A DNA stretch of 39,189 nt, from positions 1 through 39,189 of the forward strand of contig CALVEZ010000033.1 of the NCBI GenBank assembly GCA_944326695.1, written 5' to 3'. Positions 14,356 to 22,426 of this stretch are shown here, one piece after another. The translations under genes and the position numbers were made by a program. Numbering within the stretch: the stretch's first letter is position 1; each line of letters opens with the position of its first letter. The stretch comes from Candidatus Bilophila faecipullorum (GTDB lineage: Bacteria; Desulfobacterota; Desulfovibrionia; Desulfovibrionales; Desulfovibrionaceae). The notes beneath the pieces were generated by a model. It was not told where the DNA came from. It saw only the letters and a list, made by a program, of their open reading frames with translations, and did not search any database.

Positions 14356-14935
14356 CCGTGCCGTGGCGCTCATCGGCGCGGCCCTTCTCGTGGCAGGCGG
14401 CTGGATCGCCCACTTGTACGGCAAGCTTGAATTGCAGGAGGCCCGCTATGAGACGCGGATCGCTGACATGGCCCGCGAGGTATCGGAAAAGGAAAAGGCC
14501 CGCGCCGAGGCCGTAGCCGCAGCCGAGCGGGCCGCCCGCGAAAGACTGGAAAAGGAAAGCGCCCGCGTGGCCTCTTTGTCAGCCGAGCTTTCAGACGCCC
14601 GCAAAAAGCTGGCAAAAGAGCGTCAAACTTTTGATGCACGTCTGCAAAAAGTGGCTCTTGCCGCTCGCCGCCATTGCTCTGGCCTGTCTCTTGAGTGGGT
14701 GCGCCTCTACAACGAAGCCCTCGGCCTCGCCGCCGGTGCTGGCCCCGGAGGTGAAGGTGCCGATCCCGCCGGAACTGCTCAAAATGCCGGACAGGCCGGA
14801 ACCGCTGGAACCGGGCTACGCGGTGACACACTAGCGAGTCCTGAAGATGTGCTCGCTCATATCCGGGATTATGGCGGCTATTGCCGGGGGCTTGAAAGCC
14901 AGCTTGCTACGCTGGCGAGGGTGGTGTCGCCGTGA
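14348..14935 (+). CDS. Rz-like inner-membrane spanin
   Basis: This 195-residue protein starts at GTG 14348, overlapping the endolysin end by 8 bp. It has one N-terminal membrane segment (VALIGAALLVAGGWIAHLYG) and a long charged coiled coil (about 35-100, rich in E, K, R and A). That is the topology of an Rz i-spanin, which spans the periplasm and helps fuse the two membranes. The C-terminal 80 residues, beyond a Gly/Ala-rich linker, are longer than usual and end LAHIRDYGGYCRGLESQLATLARV. A second frame within it encodes the Rz1 lipoprotein. Confidence 0.72.
   Translation: MSSRAVALIGAALLVAGGWIAHLYGKLELQEARYETRIADMAREVSEKEKARAEAVAAAERAARERLEKESARVASLSAELSDARKKLAKERQTFDARLQKVALAARRHCSGLSLEWVRLYNEALGLAAGAGPGGEGADPAGTAQNAGQAGTAGTGLRGDTLASPEDVLAHIRDYGGYCRGLESQLATLARVVSP
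14634..14834 (+). CDS. Rz1-like outer-membrane spanin lipoprotein, embedded in Rz
   Basis: A 66-residue protein in a different frame, wholly inside the Rz gene. It has a basic start (MHVCKKW), a hydrophobic signal, a lipobox LLSGC at about residue 23, and a Pro-rich mature part (SASPPVLAPEVKVPIPPELLKMPDRPEPLEPG). This is the classic embedded Rz1 o-spanin, which is anchored in the outer membrane and binds the Rz coiled coil. A TTG one codon earlier is also possible. The Gly/Ala-rich linker of Rz is the part that shares DNA with Rz1. Confidence 0.8.
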   Translation: MHVCKKWLLPLAAIALACLLSGCASTTKPSASPPVLAPEVKVPIPPELLKMPDRPEPLEPGYAVTH

Positions 14936-15204
14936 CGCTTGATGCACAGACGGTTGTTATGGGGCTTCTCGGCCTTGTCTGTGGGCTGCTCGCGTATTGG
15001 GCCACACGGCTTGAAGGGCGGGTAGATGAGTTGAAAGAGCAACAACGCTGCGCCGTTGAAGAAATGCACAAAAACTATGTACCGCGCGAGGATTGCCGGG
15101 AGAGGACCGGGCAAATCCTCGCCGGGCTGGAACGGGTCGACGACAAGCTGGATCGCGTCGCCGACTCGGTACGCACGGGAGGGAATCATGGAAACCGCAC
15201 ATAG
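14932..15204 (+). CDS. Small membrane protein with coiled coil
   Basis: A 90-residue protein with an N-terminal membrane segment (VVMGLLGLVCGLLAYWA) and a charged helical tail with heptad spacing (LEGRVDELKEQ, then LAGLERVDDKLDRVADSV). It overlaps Rz by 4 bp and the following gene by 17 bp. Its position between spanin and terminase genes is that of Mu gp25/DUF2730-like proteins, but I cannot confirm the family. Confidence 0.55.
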   Translation: MTLDAQTVVMGLLGLVCGLLAYWATRLEGRVDELKEQQRCAVEEMHKNYVPREDCRERTGQILAGLERVDDKLDRVADSVRTGGNHGNRT

Positions 15205-15388
15205 CAACGATACCGATGTCTTGCGGGTGCTGGCCCGTATTGAGAAGAAGGTCGACGATCTGAAGGCGAGCGTCGACACGGCGCAGGAACAAGCCGCCAC
15301 GGGCAGCGTGCTTTCGGGCGGCCTGTCCGGGGCGGTGATTGCCGTGGCCGTGGTCTACGCGCAGGCTATCCTCGGGGTGCGCGCGTAA
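15188..15388 (+). CDS. Small protein with C-terminal membrane segment
   Basis: A 66-residue protein from ATG 15188 with a GGGAGGG site. A charged coiled-coil half (VLARIEKKVDDLKASVDTAQEQ) is followed by a hydrophobic tail (GGLSGAVIAVAVVYAQAIL). It mirrors the preceding gene, which has its membrane segment at the other end. The stop overlaps the terminase start by 1 bp. Function unknown. Confidence 0.5.
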   Translation: METAHSNDTDVLRVLARIEKKVDDLKASVDTAQEQAATGSVLSGGLSGAVIAVAVVYAQAILGVRA

Positions 15389-15891
15389 TGGCCCACCCGA
15401 AGAGCAAGCGCATGGCCCTGCGCTCGGCCTACTGCTACAAAGCGCTGTCCCTTGAAGAGGCCGCCGCGCTGGTCGGCGTCTCAATCGGTACGGCACGGCG
15501 CTGGAAGGCCGACGCACAAAAGGCCGAAGACGACGATTGGGACAAGGTCAAGGCGGCGTCGAGTCTGGCGGGCGAGGGCATGGAAGCCGTAGCCCGCCAG
15601 ATGCTCAACGATTACGTGTTGCAGCACCGCACGCTTATGGAACGGATCGGCAAAAATGACGACATGCAGCCCGCCGAAAAAGTGGAGGCGCTGTCTTCGC
15701 TTGCCGACTCCTTCGCAAAGACTATCGCCGCCAGCAAGAGAATTTTGCCGGAAACGGACGAACTGGCTACCGCGCTCGGTATCATTCGCAAGCTGGTCGA
15801 CTTCACAAGCCAGCGATTCCCGCAGCACGCCCCGGCGCTTTTGGAAGTGCTGGAGCCCTTCGGCGCGCTGATTGCCAAGGAACTCGGCTGA
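15388..15891 (+). CDS. Terminase small subunit (DUF1804-like)
   Basis: A 167-residue protein with an N-terminal HTH for DNA recognition (SLEEAAALVGVSIGTARRWKADAQ, about 19-43). A long helical part follows (EGMEAVARQMLNDYVLQHRTLMERI) with a C-terminal oligomerisation region (IIRKLVDFTSQRFPQHAPALLEVLEPF). DUF1804 proteins take the small terminase position in B3-like Mu phages. It would recognise the phage end for headful packaging of transposed DNA. It overlaps the large subunit start by 1 bp. Confidence 0.8.
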   Translation: MAHPKSKRMALRSAYCYKALSLEEAAALVGVSIGTARRWKADAQKAEDDDWDKVKAASSLAGEGMEAVARQMLNDYVLQHRTLMERIGKNDDMQPAEKVEALSSLADSFAKTIAASKRILPETDELATALGIIRKLVDFTSQRFPQHAPALLEVLEPFGALIAKELG

Positions 15892-17549
15892 TGAAAAAGC
15901 TCTCCGCAAAGCATTTTCAGTATGCGATAGCCGACCTTGCCGCCGCCCTGCAACAGCAGATCGAGGCCGATTGCGAAGGCTTCCCGTCCGACGCCAAGGC
16001 CAGCACCGAGCGCCGGAAGCGGGCGCTTGCCGACTTCACTTTTTTTCGCCGGACCTACTTTCCGCACTACTGCACGATCACGGGGGATTCGGCGCTGCAC
16101 ACATGGCTTGACGCCGCCTTGCCGCGCATGGCCGAAGCCCGCGAAGGCCAGCATATCGCCCTTGCCGCCCCGCGCGGCGAGGCGAAAAGTACGTTCATTT
16201 CCCTTTTTTTCGTGCTGTGGTGCGTGCTGACAGGGCGCAAACGCTACATACTAATCATCGCCGACGCCTTGGAGCAGGCCGCTATCTTGCTTGAAGCGGT
16301 CAAGGCCGAGCTTGACGGCAACCCGCGCTTTGCTATGGACTTCCCCGCCGAAACCGGGCGGGGCCGTGTCTGGAATGTTGGGACGATTCTCACGGCTCAA
16401 AACGTCAAGCTCCAAGCCCTCGGCGCTGGAAAGCGTATGCGCGGCCTGCGCCACGGTCCGTACCGCCCGGACCTCGTGATTCTCGACGATCTCGAAAACG
16501 ACGAGAACGTCGCCAAGCCCGAGCAGCGGGACAAGCTGCAAGACTGGCTGCAAAAGACCGTCCTGAACCTCGGGGCCGCCGATGGAGGTATGGATGTCGT
16601 CTATGTGGGTACGATCCTGCATTACGATTCCGTGCTGGCTCGGACACTGGACAAGCCCACATGGCAGGCCAAACGGTTTCGCTCCATCGTCCAGTGGCCC
16701 GAACGCATGGACCTGTGGGACGCATGGGAAGCCGTCCTGCACACCGAGGGTCCGGCGGCGGCCCGCGCCTTTTACGAGGTCCGGCGGGAGGACATGGAGC
16801 GCGGCGCACTCGTGTCATGGCCTGCGGGCCGCCCGTTGTATCAGCTTATGACCAAACGCGCCGACTCCCACGCGGCCTTTGACTCCGAGCAGCAAAACGA
16901 TCCCCTCTCTGGAGACGACGCGCCGTTCGCGTCCTGCATCACATTCTGGGTTGACCGCCGCGCGGACTGGCTGCTGTTCGGGGCCGTTGACCCGTCTCTC
17001 GGCAAGCTCGGCGCGGGCCGTGATCCGTCCGCGATCCTTATCGGCGGGCTGTTGCGCGACACCATGACGCTTGACGTTGTTGAAGCCTCTATCCGCAAAC
17101 GCCACCCCGATCGTATCATCGAAGATGTGATCGCACTGCACTGCGCGTATCATTGCCTGAATTGGGCCGTGGAGGCCGTGCAGTTCCAAGCCTTTTTTGC
17201 GGACGTTTTGGCACAGCGGGCCGCAGCCCGTGGCCTCGCGCTTCCCGTGCGTCCGATTATCAACAGCACTGACAAGCAACTCAGGATCGAGACGCTCCAG
17301 CCCTATTTCTCGCAAGGCCGCATCCGGCTGCACACGTCGCAGCAGACGTTGATCGACCAGTTGCGGCACTTCCCGAAAGCTGATCACGACGACGGGCCGG
17401 ACGCCCTTGAAATGCTCTGGCGGCTGGCTGTGGGCGGATTCGTATCTTTGCGGGATGCTTTTGAGCGCGTGCCGCGTCAAAGTCCGTGGAGTGTGCGGCC
17501 TAGTGAGGACGACGTGGACGACTTCGGTGAATATGGGGGATGGAGATGA
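15891..17549 (+). CDS. Terminase large subunit (Mu gp28-like)
   Basis: A 552-residue packaging motor. The ATPase has Walker A APRGEAKST (93-101) and Walker B LVILDDLE (195-202). The RNase H-like nuclease has a first acidic residue at D367 (FGAVDPSLGK) and a later acidic cluster at about 500-505 (DHDDGPDALEMLWR). It cuts DNA at phage and host sequence and drives it into the head with ATP. It overlaps the portal gene start by 10 bp. All key residues are present. Confidence 0.9.
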   Translation: MKKLSAKHFQYAIADLAAALQQQIEADCEGFPSDAKASTERRKRALADFTFFRRTYFPHYCTITGDSALHTWLDAALPRMAEAREGQHIALAAPRGEAKSTFISLFFVLWCVLTGRKRYILIIADALEQAAILLEAVKAELDGNPRFAMDFPAETGRGRVWNVGTILTAQNVKLQALGAGKRMRGLRHGPYRPDLVILDDLENDENVAKPEQRDKLQDWLQKTVLNLGAADGGMDVVYVGTILHYDSVLARTLDKPTWQAKRFRSIVQWPERMDLWDAWEAVLHTEGPAAARAFYEVRREDMERGALVSWPAGRPLYQLMTKRADSHAAFDSEQQNDPLSGDDAPFASCITFWVDRRADWLLFGAVDPSLGKLGAGRDPSAILIGGLLRDTMTLDVVEASIRKRHPDRIIEDVIALHCAYHCLNWAVEAVQFQAFFADVLAQRAAARGLALPVRPIINSTDKQLRIETLQPYFSQGRIRLHTSQQTLIDQLRHFPKADHDDGPDALEMLWRLAVGGFVSLRDAFERVPRQSPWSVRPSEDDVDDFGEYGGWR

Positions 17550-19120
17550 TTTTTGACTGGTTCAAGACGGCGCGACGTCGGAAAGAGGCGCTTTTTGCGC
17601 AACAGACGGAAACGGGCGGGGGGCTGACGCCCATGCTTTACCTCGAACGGTGGGGCAACATGACCAACAAGCTCACCCCCTCGCGGCTTGCCAGTATTTT
17701 GCAGGCGGCGGACGACGGCGATATCACCGAGCAGCACGTGCTTTTTTCTGATATGGAGGACCGCTGCGAGCACCTTGCCGCCGAAATCGGCAAGCGCAAG
17801 CGCGCGCTGCTCACGCTGGACTGGGAGATTTTGCCGGGCCGCGCCAAGGACAAGCGGGCCGAGGATGTAGCGGCCGCCGTGCGCGAGCAGTTCGACATGC
17901 TGCCCACCACGTCCGATCTCCTGCTCGATCTTGCGGACGGCATCGGCCACGGCTTCGCGGCCCTTGAAATCGAATGGGCGCAGGCGGGCGGCCTGCACAT
18001 TCCGGCGGCCTTCCACCACCGCCCGCAAAGCTGGTTTCAGGTGCTACGCGAAAACCGCAACGAGTTGCGCCTGCGGGACGGTTCCTATGAAGGGGCCGTA
18101 TTGTGGCCGTTTGGTTGGGTCATTCATACGCACCGCAGCAAAAGCGGCTGGCTTCCCCGTGTGGGCCTATTCCGCACGGTGGCGTGGGCCTACCTGATCC
18201 GCGCCTACGCGCTGGAAAGCGCGATCATGTATATGCAGGTGCATGGCCTGCCGTTCCGTCTGGGGAAATACCCGCCCGGCAGCCGCGAGGAGGACAAGGC
18301 CGCCCTGAAAACGGCGCTTGCCAATCTGGGCCGGGACGCCTCGGGCATTATCCCGCAGGGCATGGAAATCCTCTTTGAATCCCCGGCCAACGCGACGCAG
18401 GACATACCGGGCATCCTTGTCACCCGCTGTGAACAAGGCATGAGTAAGGCCATTCTTGGCGGCACCCTGACCACGCAGGCTGACGGCAAAACGTCTACCA
18501 ACGCCCTTGGCGAAGTGCATAATGAGGTGCGGCACGACATTCTAACTTCGGACGCCGCGCAGATCGCCGCGACGATCACCCGGCAAATCATCGCGCCGCT
18601 GGCCTATCTTAACTGCGGCGTTTCCGAGCCCGCCTTGCTCCCATACTTCCGCTTCGACACAAGACAAGCGGAAGACATTCAGGTTTTCGCCGACGCCTTG
18701 CCGAAACTGGCGGCGGTCATGGATATCCCGGCGGCGTGGGCGCACGAGAAGCTCAAAATCCCGCAGGCCGAGGAAGGGGAAAAGGTCTTGTCCGTCAGGC
18801 AGCAGGAAGGACCGCAGCCGCCCGCACCCCTGACGGCACAGGCCAGAACCGGCGGCAAGGCGGACCCCTACCCGGACCAGACCGCGATCGACGCCATGCT
18901 CCCGGAGGCGTCCCTGTCGGCGGCGTGCGCCGATCTCCTCGCGCCGCTCATGGATGAAATCCGCGAGGGCATGGAGCCCGTCGAGCTTTTGGTGCGCCTT
19001 GGCGATCTCTATCCGAAGCTGGATACGGCAACGCTGCAAGAACTCATGGCGCGGGCGATCTTCCTTGCAACCGTTGTGGGCGAGGCGAGCGCGGCGGAGG
19101 AAGCCGATGGAGACGCCTGA
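17540..19120 (+). CDS. Portal protein (Mu gp29, DUF935)
   Basis: This 526-residue protein fits DUF935. It contains LTPSRLASILQAADDGDITEQHVLFSDMEDRCEHLAAEIGKRKRALLTLDWEI early on, and the mid-region VRHDILTSDAAQIAATITRQIIAPLAYLNCG typical of the stem domain. Twelve copies would form the ring through which DNA passes and to which the terminase docks. The start may be ATG 17540 or 17546; a G-rich site precedes both. The C-terminal 50 residues are helical and acidic. Confidence 0.88.
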   Translation: MEMIFDWFKTARRRKEALFAQQTETGGGLTPMLYLERWGNMTNKLTPSRLASILQAADDGDITEQHVLFSDMEDRCEHLAAEIGKRKRALLTLDWEILPGRAKDKRAEDVAAAVREQFDMLPTTSDLLLDLADGIGHGFAALEIEWAQAGGLHIPAAFHHRPQSWFQVLRENRNELRLRDGSYEGAVLWPFGWVIHTHRSKSGWLPRVGLFRTVAWAYLIRAYALESAIMYMQVHGLPFRLGKYPPGSREEDKAALKTALANLGRDASGIIPQGMEILFESPANATQDIPGILVTRCEQGMSKAILGGTLTTQADGKTSTNALGEVHNEVRHDILTSDAAQIAATITRQIIAPLAYLNCGVSEPALLPYFRFDTRQAEDIQVFADALPKLAAVMDIPAAWAHEKLKIPQAEEGEKVLSVRQQEGPQPPAPLTAQARTGGKADPYPDQTAIDAMLPEASLSAACADLLAPLMDEIREGMEPVELLVRLGDLYPKLDTATLQELMARAIFLATVVGEASAAEEADGDA

Positions 19121-20444
19121 TCTCGTCTACGCCCTCGGGCTTCCGCCGCGTGACGCCGTAGCCTACCTCGAAAGCAAGGGGATCACGCCGACGCGGCATT
19201 GGTATGACGTCTGGCAGGAGGCGCAGGCAAAATCCGTCACCGTGTCCGGCATGACGCGCCTTGATCTTCTGGAAGACGTCAAAGCGGGACTCGTTGACGC
19301 CGTGAAAAACGGCAAAACCGAAAAGATGTTCATTGACGATCTGGCCCCGATCCTGCGGGCGAAAGGCTGGACCGGCAAGCGGCAAAAGATCGATCCGAAA
19401 ACGGGCGAGGTGACGGAAAAAGGCCCGGACCTCCCGGCGCGCCTGTCGCTCATTTTTACCCAGAACGTGCAGAGCGCCTACATGTACGGGCGGTACCGGG
19501 CCATGCTCGCCAACGCCGAGGAAAGGCCGTGGTGGATGTATATCGCGGTATTGGACAGCCGTACCCGTCCGCACCACCGGGCGCTCCACCGCAAGGTCTT
19601 CCGCTATGATGATCCGTTCTGGAAAACGCACTATCCCCCTAACGGCTTTTATTGCCGCTGTCGGGTGCGGGCGTTTTCGGACGCGCAGCTTGAACGTGAA
19701 GGGTTGACCCCGGAAAGCGGCGAAGGCCGCATGGTGAGCCGGGAGGTTGTCGTCAATCCCCGCGCCCCGGAAGATCAGCAAATTGTCCGAGATGTCTGGG
19801 GCTGGCAGGAAAGGCCGGGCGGCCTCACGCACTGGACGGACACGGGCTTTTCGTACAGCGCGGGCTATGCGACATTCCGGCTTGATTGCGAACTGGCGCA
19901 AAAGCTGGAACTCCTGAAGAGCGATGCACTGTATGCGCAAGTCGTGCAGGTGCTTAACGACGCCCCGGCCCGGCACGCGGCCTTTGGGCGGTGGATGGAG
20001 GAAAAGCTGGCTTCAAAGTGGAAGACGGGCGACGCCGTGGTGGTGGGTCTGGTCCAGCCGGAAGTGGTGGCCGCCGCCAAAGCCGCCGGGCTTGTCCCGG
20101 CCCGCATTGCCGTTATGACAGACGAAAAGGTTATTCATGCCGATCGGCCAATCCATCAAAAAGAAGGCAAGGCGCTCTCCTCGGAACAATATAAAAAGTT
20201 GTCTGAGGGATTCGCTAAGCCTGAGGCCGTTTATTGGGATGCCGTTCACGGCAACGCTTTGTATATCCTATCTGATCCCGATCCTGAATGGTGCGTCATC
20301 ATGCCGCTGAACATGCCCACAAGGGACAAAAAAACCGCCAAGCGGCATGGGCGGCTTGACGGACTAGCGACGGCCTATAGGTGGCCTCGAATTGAAGTCC
20401 GCAAAAACGTCAATAACGGGACTTTAAAAAAGATTACCCCGTGA
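19107..20444 (+). CDS. MuF-like head morphogenesis protein with toxin-like C-terminus
   Basis: This 445-residue protein starts 14 bp inside the portal gene end. The N-terminal two-thirds is the Mu gpF/SPP1 gp7 domain, with YIAVLDSRTRPHHRALHRKVF and the Cys/His signature HYPPNGFYCRCRVRAF (about 170-190). It is a minor head protein carried with the portal. The last about 140 residues differ: TGDAVVVGLVQPEVVAAAKAAG, HADRPIHQKEGKALSSEQYKKL, then AVYWDAVHGNALYILSDPDPEW. These resemble the phage Barnase-EndoU-ColicinE5-RelE-like nuclease (PBECR) domains fused to MuF proteins. Base composition drops in GC in this part. The head domain is firm, the toxin domain moderate. Confidence 0.8.
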   Translation: METPDLVYALGLPPRDAVAYLESKGITPTRHWYDVWQEAQAKSVTVSGMTRLDLLEDVKAGLVDAVKNGKTEKMFIDDLAPILRAKGWTGKRQKIDPKTGEVTEKGPDLPARLSLIFTQNVQSAYMYGRYRAMLANAEERPWWMYIAVLDSRTRPHHRALHRKVFRYDDPFWKTHYPPNGFYCRCRVRAFSDAQLEREGLTPESGEGRMVSREVVVNPRAPEDQQIVRDVWGWQERPGGLTHWTDTGFSYSAGYATFRLDCELAQKLELLKSDALYAQVVQVLNDAPARHAAFGRWMEEKLASKWKTGDAVVVGLVQPEVVAAAKAAGLVPARIAVMTDEKVIHADRPIHQKEGKALSSEQYKKLSEGFAKPEAVYWDAVHGNALYILSDPDPEWCVIMPLNMPTRDKKTAKRHGRLDGLATAYRWPRIEVRKNVNNGTLKKITP

Positions 20445-20519
20445 GGGCGGGAATTGAACCCGCATACCGCAGATGCTCAAGCATCCGCGCCCCTTGCCAA
20501 TCGGGGTACACTCACAGGG
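20437..20519 (-). ncRNA. tRNA-like cloverleaf, antisense to the late operon
   Basis: On the minus strand the sequence folds as a cloverleaf. The T-arm GCGGG-TTCAATT-CCCGC (20463-20447) matches the GGTTCAATTCC consensus. A 5-nt variable loop follows, then a D-arm CCCC-GATTGGCAA-GGGG (20506-20490) with the GG pair. The acceptor CCCTGTGAG pairs with CTCACGGGG. Two G-U pairs become C-A mismatches on the plus strand, so the RNA is probably minus. It is unusual: the anticodon arm is an 8-bp stem with a TTGA tetraloop (or 5 bp with a 10-nt loop), the linker before the D-arm is long, and no CCA is encoded. It overlaps the MuF stop codon. Confidence 0.55.
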
Positions 20520-20556
20520 CTTTTTCTTAAAGTACCCATTCCCAGCCGGGGAGTCA

Positions 20557-21153
20557 ATGAGCGAACTTGTCAAAATCAGCATATCAGACGAGGCGTTGCG
20601 CGCCGCTCTGGGGAGGCTTATCGCGTCGTTGACCGACACGACGCCGACCATGCGCGCGATATCGGAGATTATGGTCGACGCCTCGGCCCGCGCCTTTGAG
20701 CAGACGGCGGACCCGGCCACGGGCGCGCCGTGGCAACCGCTGTCTGCATCCCGCCAGCGTCAGCGCGCCAAGAAAGGGCGCGCCATCGCCAACATGCTAC
20801 AGGACAGTGGCTTGCTGGTGGGCAGTATCGCTCGCCCGTCGTGGCAGGGGGCCGTCCGGGAAATCGGCCCGGACCATGCCCTTGTCGGCACCAATGTTCC
20901 CTATGCCGCCGCGCACCAGTTCGGGGCCACCATCCACCGCGAAGCCTCTCCTACGACCGTGCGCCTGCGCAAGTGGAAGGGACGTATCGAGTTCGCCAAG
21001 GCCAAGCACAAACGCGTGCGCGTCGTCGATACCATCCGCAAGGCCCATACCGTGACCATCCCGGCCCGCCCCTTTATCGGTGTCAGCCCGAAGGACATTG
21101 AGGACATGCTCGGAACCATCACCCGGCATCTGCAAGAAGCCCTCAAGCCCTAA
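20557..21153 (+). CDS. Virion morphogenesis protein (Mu gpG-like)
   Basis: A 198-residue protein of the gpG/Phage_tail_S family. It has RAISEIMVDASARAFEQTADPATGAPWQPLS, then LLVGSIARPSWQG, the motif VGTNVPYAAAHQFGATI, and IPARPFIGVSPKDIEDM at the end. These proteins take part in head-tail joining and tail completion. ATG 20557 is chosen for the GGGGAG site just before it; the frame open upstream runs through the tRNA-like element. Confidence 0.82.
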   Translation: MSELVKISISDEALRAALGRLIASLTDTTPTMRAISEIMVDASARAFEQTADPATGAPWQPLSASRQRQRAKKGRAIANMLQDSGLLVGSIARPSWQGAVREIGPDHALVGTNVPYAAAHQFGATIHREASPTTVRLRKWKGRIEFAKAKHKRVRVVDTIRKAHTVTIPARPFIGVSPKDIEDMLGTITRHLQEALKP

Positions 21154-21165
21154 AATCCGTTTTCA

Positions 21166-21206
21166 GGGCCGTTTTTCTCCCCGGATGAAGAACGGCCCGC
21201 GTTTTC
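21166..21206 (+). terminator. Terminator after gpG
   Basis: GGGCCGTT (21166-21173) pairs perfectly with AACGGCCC (21191-21198), followed by GCGTTTTCC. It splits the head region into two transcripts, so a new promoter is expected before the protease gene. Confidence 0.65.
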
Positions 21207-21361
21207 CTTCTGCGCATTTTTTAACGGGGGTCTAACGGCCTTCATTTGCGTGCCGCTTCTTTTTCCTCCTCCCGTTTTTCCGTCCGTACCCGCTCCCCCG
21301 CCTTTTCACCCGCTGACATGCGTCAACTGGCACGGTTCCGCAACCCTGCTACTCTGACGCC

Positions 21362-22426
21362 ATGAGCACCACCTACACCTCTTCCATCGCCGCCCGCGTC
21401 CTCCCCGATGCGGGCGGCCCCACGCCCGGACGCATTCAGCTTTTCCCTATGGGCGCTTTCGCCGCCCGCGACGGCAGGCCCGGCACGCTCAAGGGCGTCA
21501 AGGTCAAGGCGTGGAGGCTTGACGCCGAGAACGCCGCCGCGCTGATCGCCCGCTGGCGTGCGCGCGAAACGCCGCTTGTGGTGGACTATGAGCACCAGAC
21601 CATCCACGCCCCGGACAACGGGAAGCCCGCTCCGGCAGCGGGCTGGATCGAGTCGCTGGAAGCGGGGCAGGACGGCCTCTACGCAACGGTCAAATGGACG
21701 GATACCGCCCGCGCCTTCATTCGTGCTGACGAGTACCGCTACATCTCGCCCGTTTTTAGCTTTGATCCCGAAACCGGGGCTGTGCTTGAAGTGAAAAGCG
21801 CGGCCCTGACAAACTATCCCGCGCTTGACGGCATGGCCGCCGTGACCGCGCGAGCAGAGGACGATTCCCCCATGAAGAAAGAAACGCTTGAGGCACTTCG
21901 GTACTTTTTCGGCCTTGCCGCCGACGCCGACGAAGCCGCCGTCCTTGCCGCGCTCAAGGCGCAGGGTGACGGCCAGACCTTGACCGCCATGCTTGCCGCC
22001 AAGGATGCGGATACCGCAGCGGCCAAGGAAAGCGCCCCGGACCCGGCAAAGTTCGTCCCGGCTGAAATGCTCACCGCCGCGCAGGAAAAGGCGGCGGAAC
22101 TGGCCGCCAAGGTCAAGGAGCTTGAGGGCGACGGCAGCCTTGCGGCGCTCACTGCCGAGATCGACGCGGCCCTTGCCGACGGGCGTTTGCCGAAGTCCTG
22201 CGAGGGCTGGGCCAAGGCCACCGCGAAAAACAATCCCGAGGCGATCAGGGGCTATATCGCCTCCGCCGTGCCGCTCGTTGCACTGAAAGCCACGCAAACC
22301 GGCGGGAGGACGCCCACGGGCGCGCCGCACACCGCCGCACTGACCGAGGAAGAGACTTTCGTCTGCAAGCAGCTCGGACTTTCCGAAACCGACTTCATGG
22401 CTGCCAAGGTCAGGGAGGGCAAGTAA
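21362..22426 (+). CDS. Head protease/scaffold (Mu gpI-like)
   Basis: This 354-residue protein has the Mu gpI protease part at residues 1-160: LVVDYEHQTIHAPDNGKPAPAAGWIESL, then YRYISPVFSFDPETGAVLEVKSAALTNYPALDGM. An Ala/Lys/Glu-rich helical region follows (about 170-290), fitting the scaffold that Mu also makes separately as gpZ. An internal ATG at 21871 (MKKETLEALRYFFGLA) could start a scaffold-only product. No clear ribosome site is seen before the first ATG. Confidence 0.85.
   Translation: MSTTYTSSIAARVLPDAGGPTPGRIQLFPMGAFAARDGRPGTLKGVKVKAWRLDAENAAALIARWRARETPLVVDYEHQTIHAPDNGKPAPAAGWIESLEAGQDGLYATVKWTDTARAFIRADEYRYISPVFSFDPETGAVLEVKSAALTNYPALDGMAAVTARAEDDSPMKKETLEALRYFFGLAADADEAAVLAALKAQGDGQTLTAMLAAKDADTAAAKESAPDPAKFVPAEMLTAAQEKAAELAAKVKELEGDGSLAALTAEIDAALADGRLPKSCEGWAKATAKNNPEAIRGYIASAVPLVALKATQTGGRTPTGAPHTAALTEEETFVCKQLGLSETDFMAAKVREGK

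Noticed and set aside
21325..21345. Sigma-54 promoter TGGCACGGTTCCGCA before gpI
   Set aside because: The distance between the GG and GC elements is one base short of the strict spacing, and the TTGC half is poor.
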